64,000 bases of DNA, taken from Streptomyces sp. Y2F8-2. GTDB lineage: Bacteria > Actinomycetota > Actinomycetes > Streptomycetales > Streptomycetaceae. A program made the translations under genes and the position numbers. The notes under the pieces are model-generated. The model ran no database searches, was not told the origin of the DNA, and saw only the letters and a list, made by a program, of their open reading frames with translations. The DNA is taken from contig NZ_BNGS01000002.1 of the NCBI RefSeq assembly GCF_014905555.1, forward strand, positions 248,001-312,000, written 5' to 3'. This document shows positions 42,807-50,290 of the stretch, piece by piece; the stretch's first letter is position 1; each line of letters opens with the position of its first letter.

Positions 42807-43777
42807 CCACGCCCGCCCCGCAGGTCAACCGCCTTCGTCCGCGGCGCTCCTGCCTGGCCGTACCGGGCTCGAACCCCCGCTTCCTGGAGAAGGCGCAGGG
42901 CCTCCCCGCGGACCAGGTGTTCCTGGACCTGGAGGACGCGTGCGCGCCGCTCGCCAAGCCGGAGGCGCGGCACACCATCGTCAAGTTCCTCAACGAGGGC
43001 GACTGGACGGGTAAGACCAGGGTGGTCCGGGTCAACGACTGGACGACCGAGTGGACGTACCGTGACGTCGTGACCGTGGTCGAGGGCGCGGGGCCCAACC
43101 TCGACTGCATCATGCTGCCGAAGGTGCAGAACGCCGAGCAGGTCGTCGCCCTTGACCTGCTGCTGACGCAGATCGAGAAGACGATGGGCTTCGAGGTCGG
43201 CCGCATCGGCATCGAGGCGCAGATCGAGAACGCCCAGGGCCTCAACAACGTCAACGCGATCGCGCAGGCCTCCCCGCGTATCGAGACCATCATCTTCGGC
43301 CCGGCCGACTTCATGGCGTCGATCAACATGAAGTCGCTGGTCGTGGGCGAGCAGCCGCCCGGCTACCCGGCGGACGCCTACCACTACATCCTGATGAAGA
43401 TCCTGATGGCCGCCCGCGCCAACAACCTCCAGGCGATCGACGGCCCCTACCTCCAGATCCGCAACGTCGACGGCTTCCGTGAGGTCGCCGGCCGCGCCGC
43501 CGCACTCGGCTTCGACGGCAAGTGGGTGCTCCACCCGGGTCAGGTGGACGCCGCCAACGAGGTGTTCTCGCCGTCCCAGGAGGACTACGACCACGCCGAG
43601 CTGATCCTGGACGCGTACGAGTACTACACGTCGGAGGCGGGCGGCAAGAAGGGCTCCGCGATGCTCGGCGACGAGATGATCGACGAGGCCAGCCGCAAGA
43701 TGGCCCTGGTCGTCGCGGGCAAGGGACGCGCCGCCGGCATGCAGCGCACCAGCAAGTTCGAGATTCCGGAGGCGTGA
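42803..43777 (+). CDS. HpcH/HpaI-family lyase, probable L-malyl-CoA/beta-methylmalyl-CoA lyase
   Basis: 324 residues of the citrate-lyase-beta/malyl-CoA-lyase family (Mg-dependent C-C cleavage). Signatures: RSCLAVPGSNPRFLEKA, VFLDLEDACAPLAKPEAR (metal Glu/Asp), IMLPKVQNAEQV, GIEAQIENAQGLNNVNAIA (metal Glu) and IIFGPADFMASINM (metal Asp), then KWVLHPGQVDAANEVFSPS. In the pathway it splits methylmalyl-CoA into glyoxylate and propionyl-CoA and can handle malyl-CoA. ATG 42803 overlaps the mutase stop (ATGA). Downstream the hydratase start is nine bases from a GTGA overlap, so expression is tightly coupled. Confidence 0.88.
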   Translation: MTTPAPQVNRLRPRRSCLAVPGSNPRFLEKAQGLPADQVFLDLEDACAPLAKPEARHTIVKFLNEGDWTGKTRVVRVNDWTTEWTYRDVVTVVEGAGPNLDCIMLPKVQNAEQVVALDLLLTQIEKTMGFEVGRIGIEAQIENAQGLNNVNAIAQASPRIETIIFGPADFMASINMKSLVVGEQPPGYPADAYHYILMKILMAARANNLQAIDGPYLQIRNVDGFREVAGRAAALGFDGKWVLHPGQVDAANEVFSPSQEDYDHAELILDAYEYYTSEAGGKKGSAMLGDEMIDEASRKMALVVAGKGRAAGMQRTSKFEIPEA

Positions 43778-43782
43778 GCGGC

Positions 43783-44310
43783 ATGCAGTTCGGACGGACC
43801 TACGAGGAGTTCGAGGTCGGGGCGACGTACAAGCACTGGCCGGGCAAGACGGTCACGGAGTACGACGACCACCTGTTCTGTCTCCTCACCATGAACCACC
43901 ACCCGCTCCACATGGACACGAACTATGCGGAGAAGACGACGGACTTCGGCAGGAACGTCGTCGTGGGCAACTACATCTACTCGCTGCTGCTCGGCATGTC
44001 CGTCCCGGACATCTCCGGCAAGGCGATCGCCAACCTGGAGATCGAGTCCCTCAAGCACGTGGCGCCGACCTTCCACGGCGACACGATCTACGGGGAGACG
44101 ACCGTGCTCGACAAGTGGCCCTCGAAGTCGAAGAACGACCGCGGCATCGTGCACGTCGAGACCAAGGGCTACAAGCAGGACGGCACCCTCGTGTGCGTGT
44201 TCCGCCGCAAGGTGATGGTGCCGACCGAGACGTACCTCAAGGAGCGCGGCGGCGAGCAGCCGGGCCGCCCGGAACTGCTGGACATTTCAAAGCGTGAGCA
44301 GGAGAAGTAG
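43783..44310 (+). CDS. MaoC-family dehydratase, probable mesaconyl-CoA hydratase
   Basis: 175 residues with one hot-dog domain. The MaoC hydratase motif is CLLTMNHHPLHMDTNYAEKTTDFG (catalytic Asp/His area), followed by VVVGNYIYSLLLGMSV and the strand HVAPTFHGDTIYGETTVLDK. It should hydrate mesaconyl-C1-CoA to methylmalyl-CoA before the lyase step. Mesaconyl-CoA hydratases from proteobacteria are about twice this length with two hot-dog units, so this form would need to dimerise to build the site. ATG 43783 is used (GGAGG 10 bases upstream); GTG 43774 is too close to the Shine-Dalgarno. Function is inferred from the operon. Confidence 0.82.
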   Translation: MQFGRTYEEFEVGATYKHWPGKTVTEYDDHLFCLLTMNHHPLHMDTNYAEKTTDFGRNVVVGNYIYSLLLGMSVPDISGKAIANLEIESLKHVAPTFHGDTIYGETTVLDKWPSKSKNDRGIVHVETKGYKQDGTLVCVFRRKVMVPTETYLKERGGEQPGRPELLDISKREQEK

Positions 44311-44313
44311 GCC

Positions 44314-45519
44314 ATGACCCGACTCGCCCAGACCGCCGGTCTGACGGACGTCCAGCAGGAGATCATCTCCACCGTCCGGGACTTTGTCGACAAAGAGATC
44401 ATCCCGGTCGCGACCGAGCTGGAGCACCGCGACGAGTACCCGCAGCAGATCGTCGACGGCCTCAAGGAGCTGGGGCTGTTCGGTCTGATGATCCCCGAGG
44501 AGTACGGGGGTCTGGGCGAGTCGCTCCTGACCTACGCGCTGTGCGTGGAGGAGATCGCCCGCGGCTGGATGTCGGTGTCCGGCATCATCAACACGCACTT
44601 CATCGTGGCGTACATGCTCAAGCAGCACGGCACGCAGGAGCAGAAGGACTACTTCCTGCCGAAGATGGCGCTCGGCGAGATCCGGGGCGCCTTCTCCATG
44701 TCGGAGCCGGGGCTGGGCTCCGATGTGTCCGCGATCACGTCGAAGGCGGTGAAGGACGGCGACGAGTACGTCCTGACCGGCCAGAAGATGTGGCTGACCA
44801 ACGGCGGCACCTCCTCGCTCGTCGCCGTCCTCGTGCGAAGTGACGAAGGACACCCCGAGGGAACCGCGCCCCACAAGTCGATGACGACCTTCCTGGTGGA
44901 GAAGGAGCCCGGCTTCGGCGAGGTCCGCCCCGGCCTCACCATCCCCGGGAAGATCGACAAGATGGGCTACAAGGGGGTCGACACCACCGAGCTCATCATG
45001 GACGGCCTGCGGATTCCGGCCAATCGGGTGCTCGGCGGGGTCACCGGCCGGGGCTTCTACCAGATGATGGACGGCGTCGAGGTCGGCCGGGTGAACGTCG
45101 CGGCCCGTGGCTGCGGGGTCGCTCAGCGTGCCTTCGAGCTCGGCGTGTCGTACGCCCAGCAGCGGCACACCTTCGGCAAGCCGATCGCCCAGCACCAGGC
45201 CATCCAGTTCAAACTGGCGGAAATGGCCACCAAGGTCGAGGCGGCGCATGCCATGATGGTGAACGCGGCACGCAAAAAGGACTCCGGTGAACGAAACGAC
45301 CTCGAGGCAGGGATGGCGAAGTACCTCGCCTCCGAGTACTGCAAGGAGGTCGTGGAGGACGCCTTCCGGATCCACGGCGGCTACGGCTTCTCCAAGGAGT
45401 ACGAGATCGAGCGCCTCTACCGCGAGGCCCCGATGCTGCTGATCGGTGAAGGTACCGCCGAAATCCAGAAAATGATCATCGGTCGCCGACTGCTCGAAGA
45501 GTATCGACTCCAGGGTTAG
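44314..45519 (+). CDS. Acyl-CoA dehydrogenase, probable methylsuccinyl-CoA dehydrogenase
   Basis: 401 residues of canonical acyl-CoA dehydrogenase form: N-terminal helices, FAD-contacting FSMSEPGLGSDVSAITSKA and YVLTGQKMWLTNGG, middle beta domain, and C-terminal helices with RHTFGKPIAQHQAIQFKLAEM and RIHGGYGFSKEYEIERLYREA. The catalytic Glu is in MLLIGEGTAEIQ, aligned with IYEGT of medium-chain enzymes. As the last gene of the ethylmalonyl-CoA operon it should oxidise (2S)-methylsuccinyl-CoA to mesaconyl-CoA. The proteobacterial Mcd has an extra N-terminal region that is missing here. ATG 44314 is four bases after the hydratase stop. Confidence 0.86.
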   Translation: MTRLAQTAGLTDVQQEIISTVRDFVDKEIIPVATELEHRDEYPQQIVDGLKELGLFGLMIPEEYGGLGESLLTYALCVEEIARGWMSVSGIINTHFIVAYMLKQHGTQEQKDYFLPKMALGEIRGAFSMSEPGLGSDVSAITSKAVKDGDEYVLTGQKMWLTNGGTSSLVAVLVRSDEGHPEGTAPHKSMTTFLVEKEPGFGEVRPGLTIPGKIDKMGYKGVDTTELIMDGLRIPANRVLGGVTGRGFYQMMDGVEVGRVNVAARGCGVAQRAFELGVSYAQQRHTFGKPIAQHQAIQFKLAEMATKVEAAHAMMVNAARKKDSGERNDLEAGMAKYLASEYCKEVVEDAFRIHGGYGFSKEYEIERLYREAPMLLIGEGTAEIQKMIIGRRLLEEYRLQG

Positions 45520-45529
45520 ATATGCCGAT

Positions 45530-45566
45530 ACGGGGTGTTTTCTTCGCGAAGAAGATCACACCCCGT
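45530..45566 (+). terminator. Terminator closing the ethylmalonyl-CoA operon
   Basis: ACGGGGTGT (45530-45538) pairs with ACACCCCGT (45558-45566); inside lies the palindrome TTCTTCGCGAAGAA (45540-45553), giving a two-storey hairpin 10 bp after the stop. Confidence 0.8.
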
Positions 45567-45690
45567 CAACACTCTTCGGCCGTCGACTCGGCCTTCTGGC
45601 TTGCCCAGTTGTGGTCCGCGACCGGTACGATCGGCCGGAAAGCCGCCGTCCCCCGTTGAAGCGCGGCATCACTCGCTACGAAGGTCATCC

Positions 45691-46338
45691 ATGCCCCACA
45701 GCCAAACCTCTGCACCACGCGGCCGGGTCCGCCTCGCGCGCGGAGCATCGCCGTGGCTTCTCCCGACCGTTGCCACCGCAGCCCTCAGCCTGGCCCGCGC
45801 GCGCCGCTCCGGCGCCGCGAAGGCCGTGGCCGTGCCCGCCACCGCACTCGCGGCGGGCATGCTGTGGTTCTTCCGCGACCCGGAGCGCGAGATCACCCAG
45901 GGCCGGGTCATCTCGCCCGCCGACGGTGTGGTGCAGAGCATCATGCCGTGGAAGGACGGCCGCACCCGCGTCGCGATCTTCATGAGCCCCCTGAACGTCC
46001 ACGTCAACCGTGCGCCGCTGGCCGGCACGGTGACGTCGGTCGAGCACATTCCGGGCGGTTTCGTTCCCGCTTTCAACAAGGAGAGCGAGAACAACGAGCG
46101 CGTCGTCTGGCACTTCGACACCGAACTCGGTGACATCGAGATGATCCAGATCGCCGGCGCGGTGGCCCGCCGCATCGTCCCCTACGTCCCCCAGGGCACG
46201 AAGGTGGAGCAGGGCGACCGTATCGGCCTGATCCGTTTCGGCTCGCGTGTCGACATCTACCTCCCCGAGGGTGTCGAGATCGCGGTGGAGGTCGGCCAGA
46301 AGACCGTGGCTGGGGTGACGCGCCTTGACCGTGATTGA
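45691..46338 (+). CDS. psd: Phosphatidylserine decarboxylase (short type)
   Basis: 215 residues, the short pyruvoyl-dependent form. It converts phosphatidylserine to phosphatidylethanolamine at the membrane. A hydrophobic segment at about 27-60 (AVAVPATALAAGMLWFF) precedes ISPADGVVQSI and VAIFMSPLNVHVNRAP with the conserved Asp and His. The self-cleavage site is Gly-Ser in LIRFGSRVDIYLP, whose Ser becomes the pyruvoyl group. ATG 45691 gives this family length. It overlaps pssA by 14 bases, so substrate supplier and consumer are made together. Confidence 0.93.
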   Translation: MPHSQTSAPRGRVRLARGASPWLLPTVATAALSLARARRSGAAKAVAVPATALAAGMLWFFRDPEREITQGRVISPADGVVQSIMPWKDGRTRVAIFMSPLNVHVNRAPLAGTVTSVEHIPGGFVPAFNKESENNERVVWHFDTELGDIEMIQIAGAVARRIVPYVPQGTKVEQGDRIGLIRFGSRVDIYLPEGVEIAVEVGQKTVAGVTRLDRD

Positions 46339-47182
46339 TCCCGATACCCAGTCCGGCTGGGTGCCGGAGGCCGCCGAGGTGGACGACGAGGAGGAGATGC
46401 CTCTCTCGCTCCGCCTCTCAATAGCGGACACGCTCACCCTCGGCAACGCCACGTGCGGGTTCATGGCGGTGTACTTCACCACCACCGGCATCCTCATCCC
46501 GCACCTGACGGGCAACGACGAGTCGGCGGGCATGGCGCGGCACAGCGCGGCCACGGCGGTCATCCTGATGCTGTGCGCGGCGGTCTTCGACCTGTTCGAC
46601 GGCCTGGTGGCGAGGAAGCTGCGGTCGTCGCCGATGGGCGCCGAGCTGGACAACCTCTCGGACCTGATCAGCTTCGGCCTGGCGCCGGCGTACTTCGTGC
46701 TGGTCTACGGCATGGTGGCGGACGACGCGCACCAGAGGGTGGCGGCGGTCGGTGCGATCGTGGTGCTGCTGGCGGTGGTGCTCCGCCTTGCGCGCTTCTC
46801 GTGCGTGACGATGAAGGACGGGATGTTCCAGGGGATGCCGTCGCCGTTCGGCGCGCTGACGGTCGTCTCGATCGTCCTGCTGGAGCTGCCGTTCTTCGCC
46901 ACGCTGCTGGCGATCCTGGGGACGGCGTGGCTGATGGTGAGCCGGGTGGAGTACCCGAAGCCGCGGGGTCGGCTCGCGGTGGCGATGCTGTCGTGGATCG
47001 TCCTGTCGATGGGGCTGCTGGCGGCGTGGGCCTTCGACGCGCCGAGCGGTCAGCTGCTGCTTCAGACGGGCTGCGCGCTGCAGCTGGTCATGGGCGCGGT
47101 GATCCCGCTGTTCGCCACGGCTCGCCGGGTGAACAACTTCCGTGGCAATCGCCGGGAGGCGCGGGCGGCGCAGTTGCCGTAG
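46325..47182 (+). CDS. pssA: CDP-diacylglycerol-serine O-phosphatidyltransferase
   Basis: 285 residues with about six to eight membrane helices. The CDP-alcohol phosphatidyltransferase motif reads DGLVARKLRSSPMGAELDNLSD (shown in two parts: DGLVAR then G..D..D), with seven rather than the consensus eight residues between AR and G. It makes phosphatidylserine from CDP-diacylglycerol and serine, feeding Psd. The start is TTG 46325 or GTG 46331, both inside psd, so translation is coupled. An acidic cytoplasmic N-terminus (EAAEVDDEEEMPLS) precedes the first helix. Followed by a strong terminator. Confidence 0.92.
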   Translation: MTVIDPDTQSGWVPEAAEVDDEEEMPLSLRLSIADTLTLGNATCGFMAVYFTTTGILIPHLTGNDESAGMARHSAATAVILMLCAAVFDLFDGLVARKLRSSPMGAELDNLSDLISFGLAPAYFVLVYGMVADDAHQRVAAVGAIVVLLAVVLRLARFSCVTMKDGMFQGMPSPFGALTVVSIVLLELPFFATLLAILGTAWLMVSRVEYPKPRGRLAVAMLSWIVLSMGLLAAWAFDAPSGQLLLQTGCALQLVMGAVIPLFATARRVNNFRGNRREARAAQLP

Positions 47183-47212
47183 CGCGCGACGCTGCGCTGT
47201 GCTGCGCTTCGG

Positions 47213-47250
47213 CGGAGGGCCCCGAACCGGGTTGGGTTCGGGGCCCTCCG
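47213..47250 (+). terminator. Terminator after pssA
   Basis: Perfect 16-bp stem CGGAGGGCCCCGAACC / GGTTCGGGGCCCTCCG with loop GGGTTG, followed by CTTTG. Confidence 0.92.
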
Positions 47251-47358
47251 CTTTGCCCGGGGCGCACGTGGGGTTGTCTCGCCCCCGCCGCCCCTACCCT
47301 TCCCGTCCCTGGGGGCTGCCGCCCCCAGACCCCCGCTTCGGCCTTGACGGCCTCGTCC

Positions 47359-47402
47359 TCAAACGCCGGACGGGCTGAGAATTCAGCCCCTCCGGCGTTT
47401 GA
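47359..47402. terminator. Bidirectional terminator hairpin of the interspersed element
   Basis: Arms 47359-47378 (TCAAACGCCGGACGGGCTGA) and 47383-47402 pair at 19 of 20 positions around GAAT. The 5' side starts TCAAA and the 3' side ends TTTGA, so it can end transcripts from both convergent genes. This hairpin is a recurrent unit between Streptomyces genes, from memory. Confidence 0.88.
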
Positions 47403-47483
47403 GGAGCGGGGGCCCGGGGGCTGGCCCCCGGATGGGGTCTGGGGCGAAGCCCCAGCGGGATGCGGGGGCGGAGCCCGGCGAGG

Positions 47484-47691
47484 GGTGCAGGGGACGCAGT
47501 CCCGGCCGCGGCCCGAGGCAGGAGGCCCCGCCAGCGGTGCACGGGACGCAGTCCCCGCCGGGGCCCGAGGCAGGAGGCCCCGCCAGCGGTGCACGGGACG
47601 CAGTCCCCGCCGGGGCCCGAGGCCGGAGGCCCCGCCAGCGGTGCACGGGACGCAGTCCCCGCCGGGGCCCGGGGGCGGAGGCCCTGGTGGG
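47484..47691. repeat. Four tandem 52-bp repeats
   Basis: Units start at 47484, 47536, 47588 and 47640. Consensus begins GGTGCACGGGACGCAGTCCC and continues CGCCGGGGCCCGAGGCAGG then AGGCCCCGCCAGC. Units two and three are nearly identical, the first and fourth diverged. Each unit contains GGGAC-GCA-GTCCC, a small hairpin. Confidence 0.92.
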
Positions 47692-47756
47692 GTTGAAGGG
47701 GCGGAGTCCCTGGAGGTGGGACGGGTAGGGGCGGCGGGGGCGAAACCCGCTCCGGC

Positions 47757-48917
47757 TCAGCCCAGGTGGTCCCGCGCGATCCGTTCCGCCACCCGCTCCA
47801 GGATGGGCCCCGCGTCCGCGATGCACCGCGCCACGTCCGGCTCCGCCTCCGTCAGCGGGTAGGCCCGCCCGATGCCCGCCCTCTTCAGCGCCTCCGGCGG
47901 CAGGGCCAGGCGGCCGCAGACCGCCACGACCTCCTTGCCCGCCGCGCGCGCCGCCGCCGCGACCCCGGCCGGGGCCTTCCCGTGCAGCGTCTGCTCGTCC
48001 AGCGAGCCCTCGCCCGTGATCACCAGCGAGGCCCGCTCGAGCGCCGGTGCGAAGCCCAGGACGTCCAGCATCACCTCGATGCCGGGGCGGAACCGCGCCC
48101 CGAGGAGCAGGGCCCCGTACCCGATGCCGCCCGCGGCCCCGGCCCCCGGCGCCACCGCGTACTCCGCGGCCCGCGCCCCGATCGCCTCCTCCAGCACCTT
48201 CGCGCAGTGCGCGAGCGCCGCGTCCAGCGTCTCCACGTCGTCCGGCGAAGCCCCCTTCTGCGGTCCGTACACCGCCGGGGCGCCCTTCGGCCCCGTCAGC
48301 GGGTTGTCCACATCGCTCGCGAGGATCAGGTCGACCGAGGCCAGCCGCGGGTCCAGGCCCGACAGGTCGGCACGGGCCAGCTCCGCCAGTCCCCCGCCCC
48401 CGGGCGCCACCGGCTCCCCCTCCGCGTCCAGGAACCGCGCCCCGAGCGCGGTCAGCATCCCCGCGCCCCCGTCCGTCGTCGCGCTCCCGCCGACCCCGAA
48501 CACGATCGTCCGCGCCCCCGCGTCCAGCGCGGCCCGCAGCAGCTCACCGGACCCGTACGTCGACGCCGTCAGCGGCGCGAAGACCCCGGCGGGCAGCCGC
48601 TGCAGCCCGCTCGCCTCCGCCATCTCCACGACCGCCGTGTCGCCGCGCAGCGCGAACGCCGCCGTCACCTCGTGCCCGAGCGGCCCCGCGACCCGCACCT
48701 CACGTCGTTCGAACCCGGCCGCGACCGCCGCGGCCACCGTCCCGTCGCCCCCGTCGGCCACGGGCAGCGCCTCCACCTCGAGGTCCGGCACGACTCTGCG
48801 CAGCCCCGTGGCCACCCGCTCCGCGACCTGGACGGCCGTCAGCGACCCCTTGAACTTGTCCGCGGCGATGAGCACCCGCCGTGCCGTTCGCGTGTCGTTC
48901 ACTGCAGCGTCCGCCAC
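47757..48917 (-). CDS. Glycerate kinase (type I)
   Basis: 386 residues of the GlxK/GarK family, which phosphorylates D-glycerate to 2- or 3-phosphoglycerate. Signatures: VLIAADKFKGSLTAVQVAERVATGL, LPVADGGDGTVAAA, IVFGVGGSATTDGGAGMLTALGARF, LILASDVDNPLTGPKGAPAVYGPQKGAS and LVITGEGSLDEQTLHGKAPAGVA. GTG 48917 is chosen because GAGGGG lies seven bases upstream. It could route glyoxylate or glycerate carbon into glycolysis, which would suit a neighbour that releases glyoxylate in the ethylmalonyl-CoA pathway, though the two are not co-transcribed. Confidence 0.9.
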   Translation of the reverse strand: MADAAVNDTRTARRVLIAADKFKGSLTAVQVAERVATGLRRVVPDLEVEALPVADGGDGTVAAAVAAGFERREVRVAGPLGHEVTAAFALRGDTAVVEMAEASGLQRLPAGVFAPLTASTYGSGELLRAALDAGARTIVFGVGGSATTDGGAGMLTALGARFLDAEGEPVAPGGGGLAELARADLSGLDPRLASVDLILASDVDNPLTGPKGAPAVYGPQKGASPDDVETLDAALAHCAKVLEEAIGARAAEYAVAPGAGAAGGIGYGALLLGARFRPGIEVMLDVLGFAPALERASLVITGEGSLDEQTLHGKAPAGVAAAARAAGKEVVAVCGRLALPPEALKRAGIGRAYPLTEAEPDVARCIADAGPILERVAERIARDHLG

Positions 48918-49071
48918 CTGCAATCCCCTCGCTCTCCGGGCCCCGCGCACATCGAACACGGCAGGGCAGTCGCGCCGCTGTGACCCTAACCGCACCGCAC
49001 CTGCGCCGTCATGCCCCGTCCGGCCCCCGGAATCCGCGCGAGCGCCCCGGGAATCGGGTAGACCTTCAGCC

Positions 49072-50151
49072 ATGACCGCCATGACCCCTGTGGGCACCGA
49101 TCTCGCGGACCGCGTCCTCGGCGGCTGGCTGGGCCGGATCGCCGGCAACATGCTCGGCAAGCCGGTCGAGCGGGGCGATGTGTGGACGCGGGAGCGCATC
49201 GACCGCTATCTGCGGCAGGCCTCGGCGCTGCCGCTCACCGACTACCTGCCCGAGCCCGCCACCGAGAGCGACGCCTTCGACCTGCGCCCCGAGTGGCGTC
49301 AGTGCGTGCGCGGCCGCATCCACGGCAGCTGCCGCGACGACGACGTCGACTACGCCCTCCTGGGCCTGGACCTGCTGGAGACGCACGGCTTCGGCTTCAG
49401 CACCGAGCAGGTCGGCGACCAGTGGCTGCTCAGGCTGCCGTATCTGCAGACGTTCACGGCCGAGCGGGCCGCCTACCGCAATCTCGCGGGCGGCCTCAAA
49501 CCCCCGCTGACGGCCACCTACGACAACCCCTACCAGGAGTGGATCGGCGCCCTGATCCGCGCCGACGTCTACGGCTGGACCTGCCCGGGCGTCCCGCGCC
49601 GCGCCGCCTCGCTGGCCCGCCGGGACGCGGTCCTGTCCCACACCGGGAACGGGGTGTACGGGGCGATGTGGGCGGCCGCGCTGATCTCGGCGGCGTTCAC
49701 CGCGCCCACCGTCCGGCACGCGCTCGACACCGCGCTGACGGTGATCCCCGCGAGCAGCCGCCTCGCCCGCACCGTACGCCGGGTGATCTCGCTCCACGAG
49801 ACCCGGCTGAGCTGGGAGGAGACGCTGGACGCGGTCTCGGAGGAGACCGCCGGGCTCGGCTGGATCCACACCGTTCCGAACGCGGGTGTCATCACGGCCG
49901 GGCTGTTGTACGGCGACGGCGACTTCACCCGCACGATCGCGCTGACCGTGCGCGGCGGCCTGGACACCGACTCCAACGGCGCGACCGCAGGCTCGGTCGC
50001 GGGCGTCCTCGCCGGCGCGGAAGCGATCCCCGCGCGGTGGAAGGACCCCCTGGAGGACACGGTCCACAGCGCCGTCTTCGGCTTCGACGGTGTCCGCATC
50101 AGCGAGCTGGCGGAACGGACCCTGCGGCTCGCGGAAGCCGAGGCGGCCTGA
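49072..50151 (+). CDS. ADP-ribosylglycohydrolase family protein
   Basis: 359 residues of the DraG/ARH fold, Mg-dependent enzymes that remove ADP-ribose from proteins or nucleotides. Blocks: ADRVLGGWLGRIAGNMLGKPVE, RDDDVDYALLGLDLLE (metal Asp cluster), IRADVYGWTCPG, SHTGNGVYGAMWAAALIS and the final GLDTDSNGATAGSVAGVLAGAE with the second Asp set. The longer insert between the first and last metal motifs resembles the group of bacterial ARH proteins with unknown targets. ATG 49072 (or ATG 49081) is taken; no strong ribosome site is seen, so the leader may be short. Divergent from the glycerate kinase gene by 154 bp. Confidence 0.85.
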   Translation: MTAMTPVGTDLADRVLGGWLGRIAGNMLGKPVERGDVWTRERIDRYLRQASALPLTDYLPEPATESDAFDLRPEWRQCVRGRIHGSCRDDDVDYALLGLDLLETHGFGFSTEQVGDQWLLRLPYLQTFTAERAAYRNLAGGLKPPLTATYDNPYQEWIGALIRADVYGWTCPGVPRRAASLARRDAVLSHTGNGVYGAMWAAALISAAFTAPTVRHALDTALTVIPASSRLARTVRRVISLHETRLSWEETLDAVSEETAGLGWIHTVPNAGVITAGLLYGDGDFTRTIALTVRGGLDTDSNGATAGSVAGVLAGAEAIPARWKDPLEDTVHSAVFGFDGVRISELAERTLRLAEAEAA

Positions 50152-50290
50152 GCGAGCCGGAGCCCGTCCGAAAAATGTTCGACTTCCGCGCGACGGACGG
50201 CCCCTACCTCCCCGTAGAGCAGACGAAGGCACCACCCGTACCGCCCCGCACCACCGCCCTTCGTCCGACTCGCGAACCCTCGAGGTACTT

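Larger units (their letters stand above)
47183..47756. other. 574-bp convergent intergenic region with terminators and repeats
   Basis: No gene supported. It lies between the ends of pssA and the glycerate kinase gene and contains two strong hairpins (47213-47250, 47359-47402), an interspersed intergenic element beginning near 47290 and four 52-bp tandem repeats (47484-47691). Apparent open frames are Gly/Arg/Pro-rich translations of the repeats. Confidence 0.85.

Noticed and set aside
47484-47691. CRISPR array or coding repeat
   Set aside because: The 52-bp units are contiguous without unique spacers; translations are low-complexity and lack start sites.
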